Part shown: positions 52,415 through 60,691 of the stretch, piece after piece
How positions within the stretch are numbered: position 1 is the first letter of the stretch
Layout: every line of letters starts with the position of its first letter
Assembly: GCF_029167105.1 (NCBI RefSeq)
Contig: NZ_JARFML010000001.1
Span: 62,001 to 126,000 of the forward strand
Reading direction: 5' to 3'
Length of the DNA stretch: 64,000 bases
From: Bradyrhizobium yuanmingense
GTDB taxonomy: Bacteria > Pseudomonadota > Alphaproteobacteria > Rhizobiales > Xanthobacteraceae
Notes under the pieces: generated by a model
The model's database searches: none
What the model saw: only the letters and a program-made list of their open reading frames with translations
What the model was told of the DNA's origin: nothing
Made by a program: the position numbers and the translations under genes

Positions 52415-52671
52415 ACATCCGCCTGCATATCGAACGCCTGGTGCTCGATGGGTTGCAATTGAATGGGCAAGACAGAGCGCAGCTCAAGGCGTCGCTCGAA
52501 GCCGAGCTTGGCCGCCTGCTGTCGGAAAGCGGCATCAACGGCGGGATCGGCGCGGGCGGCGCGCTGCCGCGCATCGATGCCGCGCCGATAAGGGTGAGAC
52601 GCGACGCGACGCCTGCCCAGATCGGCAGCGGAATCGCGCAGTCGATGTTCTCAGGGATGGGGAAACAATGA
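52411..52671 (+). CDS. Small conserved eCIS protein upstream of DUF4157
   Basis: The 86 residues are MNIRLHIERLVLDGLQLNGQDRAQLKASLEAELGRLLSESGINGGIGAGGALPRIDAAPIRVRRDATPAQIGSGIAQSMFSGMGKQ: an N-terminal amphipathic helix, then an Ala/Gly linker and an acidic/hydrophobic end. Overlap with both neighbours (ATGA) makes it part of the operon. I recall similar small genes before the DUF4157 gene in other clusters; the role is unknown. Confidence 0.82.
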   Translation: MNIRLHIERLVLDGLQLNGQDRAQLKASLEAELGRLLSESGINGGIGAGGALPRIDAAPIRVRRDATPAQIGSGIAQSMFSGMGKQ

Positions 52672-54386
52672 GCGGACGTACTCTTGCCACTGCACAGAAG
52701 CAGAGCGCGATGGCACCGGCGACGGGCCGTGTTCTTCAACGAAAGTGCGCTTGCGGTACTCACGCCGGTGGCACCAGTTGCGACGAGTGCGCCAGGAAGC
52801 GGTTCAATTTGCAGCGCAAGCTGACGATCGGGTCAAGCAGCGATCCGCTGGAACATGAGGCGGATCGCGCAGCGGATCGAGTTGTCGGTACATCAGGTCC
52901 GAGCTTCGCAGGCCAAACGCAGGGCTTCCAGCGCTCCGCCGGTATGCCCGCACACGATGGGGAAGTTGTGCCTCCCATCGTCGATCGTGTGCTGTCCGGT
53001 CCGGGCGTGCCGCTAAACGCGGAGTTGCGGCGCGACATGGAGCGCAGTTTTGGCTACGATTTCTCGATGGTGCGCGTACATACAGACGAAGCGAGCGCGC
53101 AATCGGCACGGGAAGTAGGCGCGAGGGCTTACGCCGTCGAAAACCATATTGTCTTTGGATTGGGACAATTTGCACCGGCAAGTTTTGGCGGCCGATGGCT
53201 TCTTGCACATGAACTGGCTCACGTGGTGCAGCAAGGAGCCGTACCGGCTTCTGGCGCCCGCTCTGCGGAGGCTCGGGTCTCTGCCTCATCGAGTGGAGCA
53301 CTCCGCCCGTCTTCGTCATCGCGAAGCGTGCTGCGGCGTGACGTTACAGGATGCCAAGACTTGCTCAATAGTCCCGGCCCGCCCGTGCCGCCTGCCGCTG
53401 GCACCTTCATCCATAGGGCCGTGCTCGCGATTTTCATGGCGACCGTACCGGGAGCAATCAGGATATTCATTCCGGGGGCGTCGGCAAATCCGCAACGCAC
53501 CGGCGGAGGGAAAACGGTGAAGCCGGAGAAGATTGGCGGCACCAGTCCACAAGCCGGAAAAGGCACGCCCGATCTGGCCGCGCTGAATGCCGCAGGAGTT
53601 CTCCAGGTTGCCGAAATAAAGCCGGCAAACTGGAATCAATTGCTCGAAGGCGAAACGCAGGTCGCCACGCGCTACATTGACCAAGGAAATGCGTCCGACT
53701 CAGCCCAAGCGGCATGGAGAGCAAAGAACGGTATCAAGGTTGTCGCACCGATGCTGCCTCGGACATTTCCAGTGTCGTCGCTGTTCTTTCCGACGCCAAC
53801 GAACGTGATCGAAATCGTCCTGAGGTGGTGTCAATCGGGCGTGCTGGCATATGCATTGCGCGCCCACCGTCTTCCCGAAGGGAGCCGAGCGGCGGAGCGA
53901 GCACGCGTTCCAAACACCGAATCCCAGCGCCAACAATCTCCGCAAATCGCCCCGCGTCCGGAATCGCTTCAAGGTCCATCAGCGACGCCAAAGCCCGCGC
54001 CTGGTCCTTCCACGGGACCAAAGCCAGAGGAAGGAGGCAAGGTCATTCCATTACCCGGAGGGAAAGCACCGGAAGGCAAACCTGGACAGGAAGAACTGCC
54101 CGTTGCCGCGAGGTCGACCGTCGACAAGATTCTCGAGTTCATTAAGGACGTGATTGCCAGTGGCGCAAGCATCGAGCAGTCGGTCACGAAGTTCCTCAAA
54201 GAGAACCCAAGCGTTCTCGACAACATCGAACTCGCCGTTGCCGCTATCGTGGCTGGCGCCGTCCTTTCTGACGTTGCCTCTCTCGGCACTGCAATCGCGA
54301 AGGATCCCGTCGTTCTGGCGATTCTTGCTGCAATGTTGCGAATAGCGGATTCGTTGCGTCCGCTTGCACCTTCGTTGGGTCGTTAA
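52668..54386 (+). CDS. eCIS DUF4157 protein with candidate PD-(D/E)XK nuclease domain (putative cargo)
   Basis: I start at the ATG at 52668 (572 residues), overlapping the small gene by 4 bp. In order: a Cys cluster CACG...CDEC (C27, C29, C38, C41); a DUF4157 domain (about 98-192) with the zinc-protease-like HELAHVVQQ motif (181-185); a Ser-rich linker; then GTPDLAALNAAGVLQVAEIKPANWNQLLEGETQVATRYI at 299-337. The last segment has the D302, E316-x-K318 and Q331-x4-Y336 layout of PD-(D/E)XK nucleases. Finally there is a Pro-rich linker and a hydrophobic C-terminus (523-560). DUF4157 marks eCIS-loaded proteins; the nuclease role is my inference. Confidence 0.85.
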   Translation: MSGRTLATAQKQSAMAPATGRVLQRKCACGTHAGGTSCDECARKRFNLQRKLTIGSSSDPLEHEADRAADRVVGTSGPSFAGQTQGFQRSAGMPAHDGEVVPPIVDRVLSGPGVPLNAELRRDMERSFGYDFSMVRVHTDEASAQSAREVGARAYAVENHIVFGLGQFAPASFGGRWLLAHELAHVVQQGAVPASGARSAEARVSASSSGALRPSSSSRSVLRRDVTGCQDLLNSPGPPVPPAAGTFIHRAVLAIFMATVPGAIRIFIPGASANPQRTGGGKTVKPEKIGGTSPQAGKGTPDLAALNAAGVLQVAEIKPANWNQLLEGETQVATRYIDQGNASDSAQAAWRAKNGIKVVAPMLPRTFPVSSLFFPTPTNVIEIVLRWCQSGVLAYALRAHRLPEGSRAAERARVPNTESQRQQSPQIAPRPESLQGPSATPKPAPGPSTGPKPEEGGKVIPLPGGKAPEGKPGQEELPVAARSTVDKILEFIKDVIASGASIEQSVTKFLKENPSVLDNIELAVAAIVAGAVLSDVASLGTAIAKDPVVLAILAAMLRIADSLRPLAPSLGR

Positions 54387-54410
54387 TCAATCCGGAGCTG
54401 AGCCATCGCC

Positions 54411-55064
54411 ATGACCTCCTTCCCCGGCTCACCGAAATTGCTCAAGGGCGGCATCGTGCTGCTCAATCCGGATTCCGGCGTGCCGGTGCAGATCGTGGTG
54501 CTGCAGTACAATCCCGACACGTTGAGCCGCACCCTGCAGCCTCAGGGCATCGGGCCGGAGCCGGGCGACCGCCTCGAGGCGCTGCGGCTCAAATCGCCGC
54601 CGCTCGAGACCATCAAGCTCGAGGCCGAGATCGACGCCACCGACCAGCTCGAGACGGCGGCTCCGATCGTCGGCCGGCTCGGTATCTTCCCGCAGCTCGC
54701 CGCGCTCGAGGTGATGATCTACCCGACTAGCGCGCAGCTCAACGACAACAACAGTCAGTCGCGGCGCGGCGTGCTCGAGATTGCGCCGATGGAAGCGCCG
54801 CTTGCACTGTTCGTCTGGAGTCAGGCCCGCGTGCTGCCGGTGCGGTTGACCGACTTCAGCATCACCGAGGAAGCCTTCGATCCCAATCTCAATCCGATCC
54901 GCGCCAAGGTCAGCCTCGGCATGCGCGTGCTCACCGTCGGCGATCTCGGCTTCGCCCACAAGGGAGGCAACCTGTTCATGGCCTATCTGCAGCAGAAAGA
55001 ACAATTGGCCCGCGTGGGCGCGCAGGGCGTGCTCGGCGCGCTCGGCCTGAGGGGCATTCCATGA
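54411..55064 (+). CDS. eCIS tube-adaptor protein (Afp7-like, CIS tube N-terminal domain)
   Basis: The 217 residues start MTSFPGSPKLLKGGIVLLNPDSGVPVQIVVLQYNPDTLSRTLQPQGIG, matching the contractile-injection tube protein N-terminal domain of Afp7/PVC7. It also has KLEAEIDATDQLETAAPIVGRLGIFPQLAALEVMIYPTS and a C-terminal FSITEEAFDPNLNPIRAKVSLGMRVLTVGDL. It forms the adaptor between tube and hub/spike. A LysM-type gene follows with 4-bp overlap. There is a 24-bp gap after the DUF4157 gene. Confidence 0.92.
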   Translation: MTSFPGSPKLLKGGIVLLNPDSGVPVQIVVLQYNPDTLSRTLQPQGIGPEPGDRLEALRLKSPPLETIKLEAEIDATDQLETAAPIVGRLGIFPQLAALEVMIYPTSAQLNDNNSQSRRGVLEIAPMEAPLALFVWSQARVLPVRLTDFSITEEAFDPNLNPIRAKVSLGMRVLTVGDLGFAHKGGNLFMAYLQQKEQLARVGAQGVLGALGLRGIP

Positions 55065-55411
55065 AAGCCATGTCGAACCAGATTGCCCCGGCGAGCGCGC
55101 AAGGAACGCCGTTCGGGCCCGCAAGCCGCTATTTCGGTCTGGCCACGACGTCCCTGCAGACCCGGGACGGCCTGACCGTCGTCTACCTCACCCGCCGCTT
55201 CCTGCCGCAGGCCGATCAGTTCGCGCTGCTGCAGATGCACAGGGTGGTGCAGGGCGAGCGGCTCGACAACATCGCCGCACAATTTCTCGGCGATCCGGAA
55301 GCCTTCTGGCGGCTATGCGACGCCAACAACGCAATGCGTCCGAACGAATTGACGGAAACCATCGGCCGGCACCTGCGCATCACGCTGCCGCACGGAATAC
55401 CGCAACGCTAA
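55061..55411 (+). CDS. LysM-domain baseplate protein
   Basis: The 116 residues include a LysM-like module, MHRVVQGERLDNIAAQFLGDPEAFWRLCDANNAMRPNELTETIGRHLRITLP (about 63-114), with an N-terminal SRYFGLATTSLQTRDGLTVVYLTRRFLP stretch. Proteins of this size form the hub ring of phage tails and eCIS (T4 gp53/tail X-like). It overlaps the previous gene by 4 bp and the next by one base (TAATG). Confidence 0.9.
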   Translation: MKAMSNQIAPASAQGTPFGPASRYFGLATTSLQTRDGLTVVYLTRRFLPQADQFALLQMHRVVQGERLDNIAAQFLGDPEAFWRLCDANNAMRPNELTETIGRHLRITLPHGIPQR

Positions 55412-56565
55412 TGCTGAAGGGATTCTACCTCACGCTTCTGATGGGGCCGACGGTGCCGGTGCCGGCGCCGCAGCCGGTCATTGACGCGCTGACGAGCGCG
55501 CAGGTGACGATCAGCGCCGGCCAGGCCAGCGGCTTCCAGCTGACATTTGCGATGAGCAAGAAATCGCCGCTCAACACCCTGCTGCTGCCGGTCGGCGCGT
55601 TCGATCCCGGCATCCGCGTGATTCTCGTCGTGACGGTGAACAGCCTGCCCACCGTTCTGATGGACGGCATCATCACCCAGCACACGGTGACGCCGAGCAA
55701 CGAGCCCGGGCAGTCTACGCTGTCCGTGACCGGCCAGGACATCAGCCTGATGATGGATCTCGGCAATGGCGGGGTGATCGGCGGCCTGCTGGAGGTCGCG
55801 ATCCCGTTTCCCAGCCTGCCCACGGTCGGGATCGTCGAACTCTTGCTGCTCAAATATGCTACCTACGGCATCATTCCGCTGGTCGTGCCGCCGCTGCAGG
55901 TCGACGTTCCCCTGGTTACGGACGGGTGGCCCACCAAGACATCGTTCGACAGCGATCTCAATTTCCTCAAGAGCGCGGCCGAGGACGTTGGCTACGTCTT
56001 CTACATCGATCCGGGCCCGGTGCCTGGGACCAACGTCGGCTATTTCGGGCCGGAGATCAGGATCGGCGTCCCGCAGCCGGCGCTCAACGTCGACATGGAC
56101 GCGGAGACGAACGTCGAGTCCCTCAATTTTACCTATGACGGCATGGCACGGGAGCAGCCGGTGATCACCATCATGGACCCGATCACCGGAAAGATTCCGA
56201 TCCCGATTCCGATTCCCGATGTCAGCATCCTGCGTCCGCCGCTGGCGTTGCGACCGGCCCCGGCGATGCGCATGACTCAGTTGGAGGATGTCGCAGACCT
56301 CGACCCGATCCCCGCGGCGCTGCTCGGCATTGCCGCGTCGGCGAAGCCCGACGCGATCACCGGCTCGGGCTCGCTCGATGTGCTGCGCTACGGCCGTCCG
56401 CTCAAGGCGCGGCAACTTGTCGGGGTCAGGGGGGCGGGGACCGCCTATGACGGCCTGTATTATGTCAGCAGTGTCACCCACAGCATCAAGCGAGGCGAAT
56501 ACAAGCAAAACTTTAGCCTTGCGCGCGAAGGGCTAATCTCGATTGCCCCGAGGGTGATCCCATGA
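55411..56565 (+). CDS. Phage late-control D / gp27-like hub protein
   Basis: The 384-residue protein starts MLKGFYLTLLMGPTVPVPAPQPVIDALTSAQVTISAGQASGFQLTF (start at the overlapping TAATG). It continues with FDPGIRVILVVTVNSLPTVLMDGIITQHTVTPSNEPGQSTLSVTGQDISLMMDL and GYVFYIDPGPVPGTNVGYFGPEI, as in gpD/gp27 family hub proteins. It ends with YDGLYYVSSVTHSIKRGEYKQNFSLAREG. It forms the trimeric hub under the spike. Overlaps the spike gene by 4 bp. Confidence 0.93.
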   Translation: MLKGFYLTLLMGPTVPVPAPQPVIDALTSAQVTISAGQASGFQLTFAMSKKSPLNTLLLPVGAFDPGIRVILVVTVNSLPTVLMDGIITQHTVTPSNEPGQSTLSVTGQDISLMMDLGNGGVIGGLLEVAIPFPSLPTVGIVELLLLKYATYGIIPLVVPPLQVDVPLVTDGWPTKTSFDSDLNFLKSAAEDVGYVFYIDPGPVPGTNVGYFGPEIRIGVPQPALNVDMDAETNVESLNFTYDGMAREQPVITIMDPITGKIPIPIPIPDVSILRPPLALRPAPAMRMTQLEDVADLDPIPAALLGIAASAKPDAITGSGSLDVLRYGRPLKARQLVGVRGAGTAYDGLYYVSSVTHSIKRGEYKQNFSLAREGLISIAPRVIP

Positions 56566-57101
56566 TGCGTGCCAGGACTAAGAAGCGCTTTTTCGGGAAG
56601 TATCGTGGCGTCGTCGAGATGAATGCCGATCCCGAGTTGAAGGGCCGGATCCAGGTGATGGTGCCGGACGTGCTGGGGACGGTACCGACCACTTGGGCGC
56701 TGCCCTGTCTGCCGAACGCGGGCGTCAAGAGTGGCGTTCATGTGATCCCGGCGGTCGGCACCAACGTGTGGGTCGAGTTCGAGCATGGCGATCCCAACAA
56801 GCCGATCTGGACCGGTTGCTTCTGGGGTTCGACCACGGAAGCGCCGGTAACTCCGCCGCCCCAGAGCAACCCCATCGTGCCTCCCGACGTCGTGGTGCAG
56901 ACGGTCGCGCAGAACACCATCCTGGTGAGCGGAAATCCTGCAACTGGAATCACCCTTTCTTGCGGTCCGCCGCTGCTGCCGACCTCGCCGCGCATCACCA
57001 TCTCGCCGGCCGGCATCATGATGACCGACGGCAAGGGCGGATCGATCAGCATCATCGCCGGCGTCGTTGCCATCAATGAACTGGCTCTCGTCGTGAAGTA
57101 G
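56562..57101 (+). CDS. gp5/gpV-like spike base (OB-fold) protein
   Basis: The 179 residues begin MMRARTKKRFFGKYRGVVEMNADPELKGRIQVMVPDVLG, an OB-fold N-terminus of gpV/gp5 spike proteins, and then LPCLPNAGVKSGVHVIPAVGTNVWVEFEHGDPNKPIWTGCFWG. After a Pro-rich linker comes a short beta region ending ISIIAGVVAINELALVVK. It is shorter than VgrG-like spikes, typical of eCIS. A PAAR-like gene follows. Confidence 0.94.
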   Translation: MMRARTKKRFFGKYRGVVEMNADPELKGRIQVMVPDVLGTVPTTWALPCLPNAGVKSGVHVIPAVGTNVWVEFEHGDPNKPIWTGCFWGSTTEAPVTPPPQSNPIVPPDVVVQTVAQNTILVSGNPATGITLSCGPPLLPTSPRITISPAGIMMTDGKGGSISIIAGVVAINELALVVK

Positions 57102-57120
57102 TCGCACCGGAGTAGGAACA

Positions 57121-57447
57121 GTGCCTGGTTTTCTGGTCAATCTCTCGACAACCGTCACCTGCACGCATCAGGGGCCTGCGAAGCCGACCATGACCGCCCC
57201 CAACGTCCTGGTGATGGGCGCGCCGGTGGCCCTGCAGACGTCACCCTATGTCGTTACGCTCTGCACGCTGCCGCCGCCTCCGGCCGCCAACGGTCCCTGC
57301 GCGACAGCGCCGACCTGGTTCAACGCGGCCAAGAGGGTATTCGCAAATGGAGTGCCTGTGCTTCTGCAGGACAGTCAGGCGCTGTGCGTGCCGACCGGCA
57401 CGCCCTTGATTATTTCGGCCAACCAGGGCCGCGTATTCGGGACGTGA
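57121..57447 (+). CDS. PAAR-like spike-tip protein
   Basis: The 108 residues (GTG start) are MPGFLVNLSTTVTCTHQGPAKPTMTAPNVLVMGAPVALQTSPYVVTLCTLPPPPAANGPCATAPTWFNAAKRVFANGVPVLLQDSQALCVPTGTPLIISANQGRVFGT. The Cys/His set (CTHQG, LCTL, PCAT, LCVPTG) is that of the DUF4280/DUF4150-like PAAR proteins that cap the spike with a metal-bound point. It lies between the spike base and gp25. Confidence 0.88.
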   Translation: MPGFLVNLSTTVTCTHQGPAKPTMTAPNVLVMGAPVALQTSPYVVTLCTLPPPPAANGPCATAPTWFNAAKRVFANGVPVLLQDSQALCVPTGTPLIISANQGRVFGT

Positions 57448-57451
57448 AGCC

Positions 57452-57808
57452 ATGAACATCGCTTTTCCGTTCCGCTTCGACAGCCATGGTCGCACCGCCG
57501 CGGCGGATGACGATACCCATGTCCGCGACATGATCGAGCAATTGCTGTTCACCAATTCCGGTGAGCGCATCAACCGTCCCGATTTCGGCAGCGGGCTGCT
57601 GCAGCTGGTATTCGCGCCCAACAGTCCGGAGATGGCAGCGGCACTGCAATTTTCCATGCGTGGCGCGCTGCAGCGCTGGCTCGGCGACGTGATCGAGCTT
57701 CAGGACCTGCAAGTCACGAGCAATGATTCGACGCTGACGATCGCGATTCAGTACGCCAGGCGCCAGACCGGCAAGACCGAGGTCGTGCAGATCACTAGGA
57801 CGGTGTAG
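57452..57808 (+). CDS. gp25/GPW-like baseplate wedge protein
   Basis: The 118 residues, MNIAFPFRFDSHGRTAAADDDTHVRDMIEQLLFTNSGERINRPDFGSGLLQLVFAPNSPEMAAALQFSMRGALQRWLGDVIELQDLQVTSNDSTLTIAIQYARRQTGKTEVVQITRTV, show the GPW/gp25 pattern: ERxxRPDFGSGL and the C-terminal beta strands. This protein starts sheath assembly at the baseplate. It is 3 bp ahead of the first gpJ-like gene. Confidence 0.96.
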   Translation: MNIAFPFRFDSHGRTAAADDDTHVRDMIEQLLFTNSGERINRPDFGSGLLQLVFAPNSPEMAAALQFSMRGALQRWLGDVIELQDLQVTSNDSTLTIAIQYARRQTGKTEVVQITRTV

Positions 57809-57811
57809 GCC

Positions 57812-60691
57812 ATGGCATCAAGTCCCCCCGAAATCTGCCGCGAGCCGCAACGCCGTCGGAAAATCCGCAGCAGCAGTTTCAGCGGCATTGACTATATCGA
57901 GGTCAGCGATGACCGGTTGACCTTGACGGTATTTTTCCTGACCCGGATCGGAAGGCCGATCGTTCCGGCAAATGTCAGGATTACCGGCGGCGCGCGGGTG
58001 CGCGACATCAAGGTGACTGGCGTTCGACTGCGTGGTTCCGAGGATGCCGGCGGCGACAACAGCATGGAGGTCGCGATCGACCGTGCGGGCGACGGGTCGA
58101 CCTATTCCTTGAGCCTGGTTGACCTCGATGCCGACGGTGAGCCGACGGACGAGGTCCTGCCCGGGATCGATCCGCGCTATGCGGGAGCCAATTTCAGTTT
58201 CCGACTGGACGAGGTCTCGGATATCGACTGCAAGCAGCCGCCGGCCGCTTCGAATGCGGTCCTGCCGCTGCCCGAGATCAACTATCTCGCCAGGGACTAC
58301 GGCTCCTTCCGCCAGTTGATGCTGGACCGCCTCGCGGTGACAGTTCCCGCATGGCAGGAGCAGCACGTGCCCGACGTCGGCATCACACTGGTTGAAGTCC
58401 TCGCCTATGTGGCCGACCACCTCAGTTACTATCAGGATGCGGTCGCAACCGAAGCCTATCTTGGCACCGCGCGCCAGCGCATTTCGGTACGGCGTCACGC
58501 CCGGCTGGTCGACTTTGCCATGCATGAAGGCTGCAACGCGCGCGCATTTGTCTTCGTCGATACCGGTTCTCAGGATGTCACCATCGAGGATCCTGCCTCC
58601 ATCCTCTTCGTAGCCGGCTACAACGGACCTCAACCTGCCGAGGGAGGCCCGCTTCTGCTTGAGAAGCTCTCGTTCGGGCCAACTGACAAGCCCGTGATAT
58701 TCGAACCCATGGCCGAGCGGCCAATCCAGCTCTACGCCGCTCACAACAGCATTTCGTTTTACACCTGGGGAGATCGCGATTGCTGCCTGCCGGCGGGTGC
58801 CACGTCCGCGACGCTGGTTGACGGGAAGGCTACGGTCGCGGCAGAAACTCCCGGACCCGGTTACACCGAAGCCAAGACCGAGTCCAAATACACCGAGCCG
58901 AAGCCGCAGGCGCAGGAGATGCCCAGTTCGCGCAAGCGATCGGCCAAATCGTCGGCCGCATACGCGGCAAAGAGTGCGCCGCCAAAGGAGCCGCCGCCAC
59001 CTGCATATGTAGCTGAGCGCGTGCTCAATCTGCGGCCGGGCGACATTCTCCTGTTCGAGGAAATCAGGGGACCGCAAACCGGACTTGCCTCCGATGCAAA
59101 TCCCGCCCGTCGCCATTTCGTGAAGCTGACCGAAGCCAGGCAGAACCTCGACCCGCTATTCGGCCAGCCGGTGCTGGAGATTGCCTGGGCCCCGGAGGAT
59201 GCGCTTCCGTTTGCGCTTCGGCTGTCGAGCGCAATGGAGCCTGCGGCCGGCGATGATTTCAGCGTTGCCCGCGGCAACATCATTCTTGCCGATCACGGCA
59301 ACTGGACGAGGCAAGGCAGCCGGATCGTCTGGGAGGATTTGTCCACGCCGGTGCCCGGGAAGAAGTTCCGGCCGCCGCTGCAGGCGGGGCCGCTGACGTT
59401 CCGCGATCCGAAGCTCGATCCGGGCGCCACCATGAAGCAATTGTTGCAGAATCCCAGATTGGCGGTCCCGCAGCTCGTCGTCTACAGCATTGCTCCGCGG
59501 CTCGACGGGACGGCCCCGCTTTTCGACTTCGCAGATCTGCAGCATCCAGCGCAGCTTGCTGCACAGCTGGACCAGGACCAGCCGGATCCGAGTCGCTCGG
59601 ACAAGACTCTGCCGGATAAGGAAAAGGAGCTGGCCTGGCGCAATTTTCGCGACCGGCTGTCGTTCGCTCCCGAGGAACCGGCACGAACGGCGGATGATCC
59701 GGCGACCCCCGGGAAGTCGGCCGGAGCGCTGACGGACAAGCTCAAGTCGCTGCTGCGGGTCTGGACACCGCAGCGCGACCTGCTTGCGAGCCGCAATATC
59801 GACCTTCACTTCGTGGTCGAGATTGACAATGAAGGTGTAGCGCACCTGCGCTTCGGCGACGGAAAGAACGGCCAGGCGCCGGAGGTCGGGGAAAAGTTCA
59901 CGGCAACATATCGGGTGGGCATCGGCGCGAGCGGAAACGTGGGGGCCGACTCCATCACGCAAATCGTCACGAGTTCGGCGACCCTGCACGAGGCTACGAT
60001 CAGTGCGCGCAATCCGCTGCCGTCGATGGGGGGGACCGATCCCGAGCCGATCGAGAAGGTGAAGCTGCTGGCCCCCAAGGCCTTTCAGGGCGGGCTCGTC
60101 CGCGCCGTCAGCGGGGACGATTACGCTCGCCTCGCCGAACGTAACCCAAGGGTCCAGCGTGCCGCGGCCGAGTTGCAGTGGACCGGAACGCGGTACGAGG
60201 CGCATGTCGCGATCGATCCACGCGGAACGGAGCAGGTGGATCCGGAGCTGCTTCGGCAAATCCGAGCTTACCTGTTCCGCTACCGGCGCATCGGGCACGA
60301 CGTGATCGTGGTCCCGCCGACCTATGTTCCGATCGACGTCGCCATGACGGTGCACGTACGAAGCGGGTTCGCCGCGGGGCATATCGAGACGGTGCTGCGC
60401 GGCATCTTCTCCGGCCGGACGTTGTCCGACGGGCGGCTCGGCTTCTTTCACCCCGACAATCTCAGTTTCGGCGACAGCATTTATGCCAGCAAGCTGCTTG
60501 CGGCAGCGCAAGCCGTCGAAGGTGTGGAGAACGTCATCGTCGTCAGGCTGCAGCGCCGCTTCCAGGTTCCCGACGAGCAGGTTCACGAGGGTGTCCTGCC
60601 GATCGGCCCGCTTGAGATCGCCCGCCTCGGCGGCAACAGTGCAGCCCCCGAGAATGGCCGGTTTGTTCTCACGGTGCGAGGTGCGCAATGA
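57812..60691 (+). CDS. Large gpJ-like baseplate wedge protein 1
   Basis: The 959 residues include YLARDYGSFRQLMLDRLAVTVPAWQEQHVPDVGITLVEVLAYVADHLSYYQDAVATEAYLGTARQRISVRRHARLVDFAMHEGCNARAF, the signature of putative baseplate assembly proteins (TIGR02243-like), and later KLLAPKAFQGGLVRAVSGDDYARLAERNPRVQRAAAELQWTGTRYEAHVAIDPRG. Between about residues 345 and 400 it carries a Pro/Lys/Glu-rich insert with YTEAK/YTEPK repeats. It forms the baseplate wedge with the next gene, which it overlaps by ATGA. Confidence 0.93.
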   Translation: MASSPPEICREPQRRRKIRSSSFSGIDYIEVSDDRLTLTVFFLTRIGRPIVPANVRITGGARVRDIKVTGVRLRGSEDAGGDNSMEVAIDRAGDGSTYSLSLVDLDADGEPTDEVLPGIDPRYAGANFSFRLDEVSDIDCKQPPAASNAVLPLPEINYLARDYGSFRQLMLDRLAVTVPAWQEQHVPDVGITLVEVLAYVADHLSYYQDAVATEAYLGTARQRISVRRHARLVDFAMHEGCNARAFVFVDTGSQDVTIEDPASILFVAGYNGPQPAEGGPLLLEKLSFGPTDKPVIFEPMAERPIQLYAAHNSISFYTWGDRDCCLPAGATSATLVDGKATVAAETPGPGYTEAKTESKYTEPKPQAQEMPSSRKRSAKSSAAYAAKSAPPKEPPPPAYVAERVLNLRPGDILLFEEIRGPQTGLASDANPARRHFVKLTEARQNLDPLFGQPVLEIAWAPEDALPFALRLSSAMEPAAGDDFSVARGNIILADHGNWTRQGSRIVWEDLSTPVPGKKFRPPLQAGPLTFRDPKLDPGATMKQLLQNPRLAVPQLVVYSIAPRLDGTAPLFDFADLQHPAQLAAQLDQDQPDPSRSDKTLPDKEKELAWRNFRDRLSFAPEEPARTADDPATPGKSAGALTDKLKSLLRVWTPQRDLLASRNIDLHFVVEIDNEGVAHLRFGDGKNGQAPEVGEKFTATYRVGIGASGNVGADSITQIVTSSATLHEATISARNPLPSMGGTDPEPIEKVKLLAPKAFQGGLVRAVSGDDYARLAERNPRVQRAAAELQWTGTRYEAHVAIDPRGTEQVDPELLRQIRAYLFRYRRIGHDVIVVPPTYVPIDVAMTVHVRSGFAAGHIETVLRGIFSGRTLSDGRLGFFHPDNLSFGDSIYASKLLAAAQAVEGVENVIVVRLQRRFQVPDEQVHEGVLPIGPLEIARLGGNSAAPENGRFVLTVRGAQ

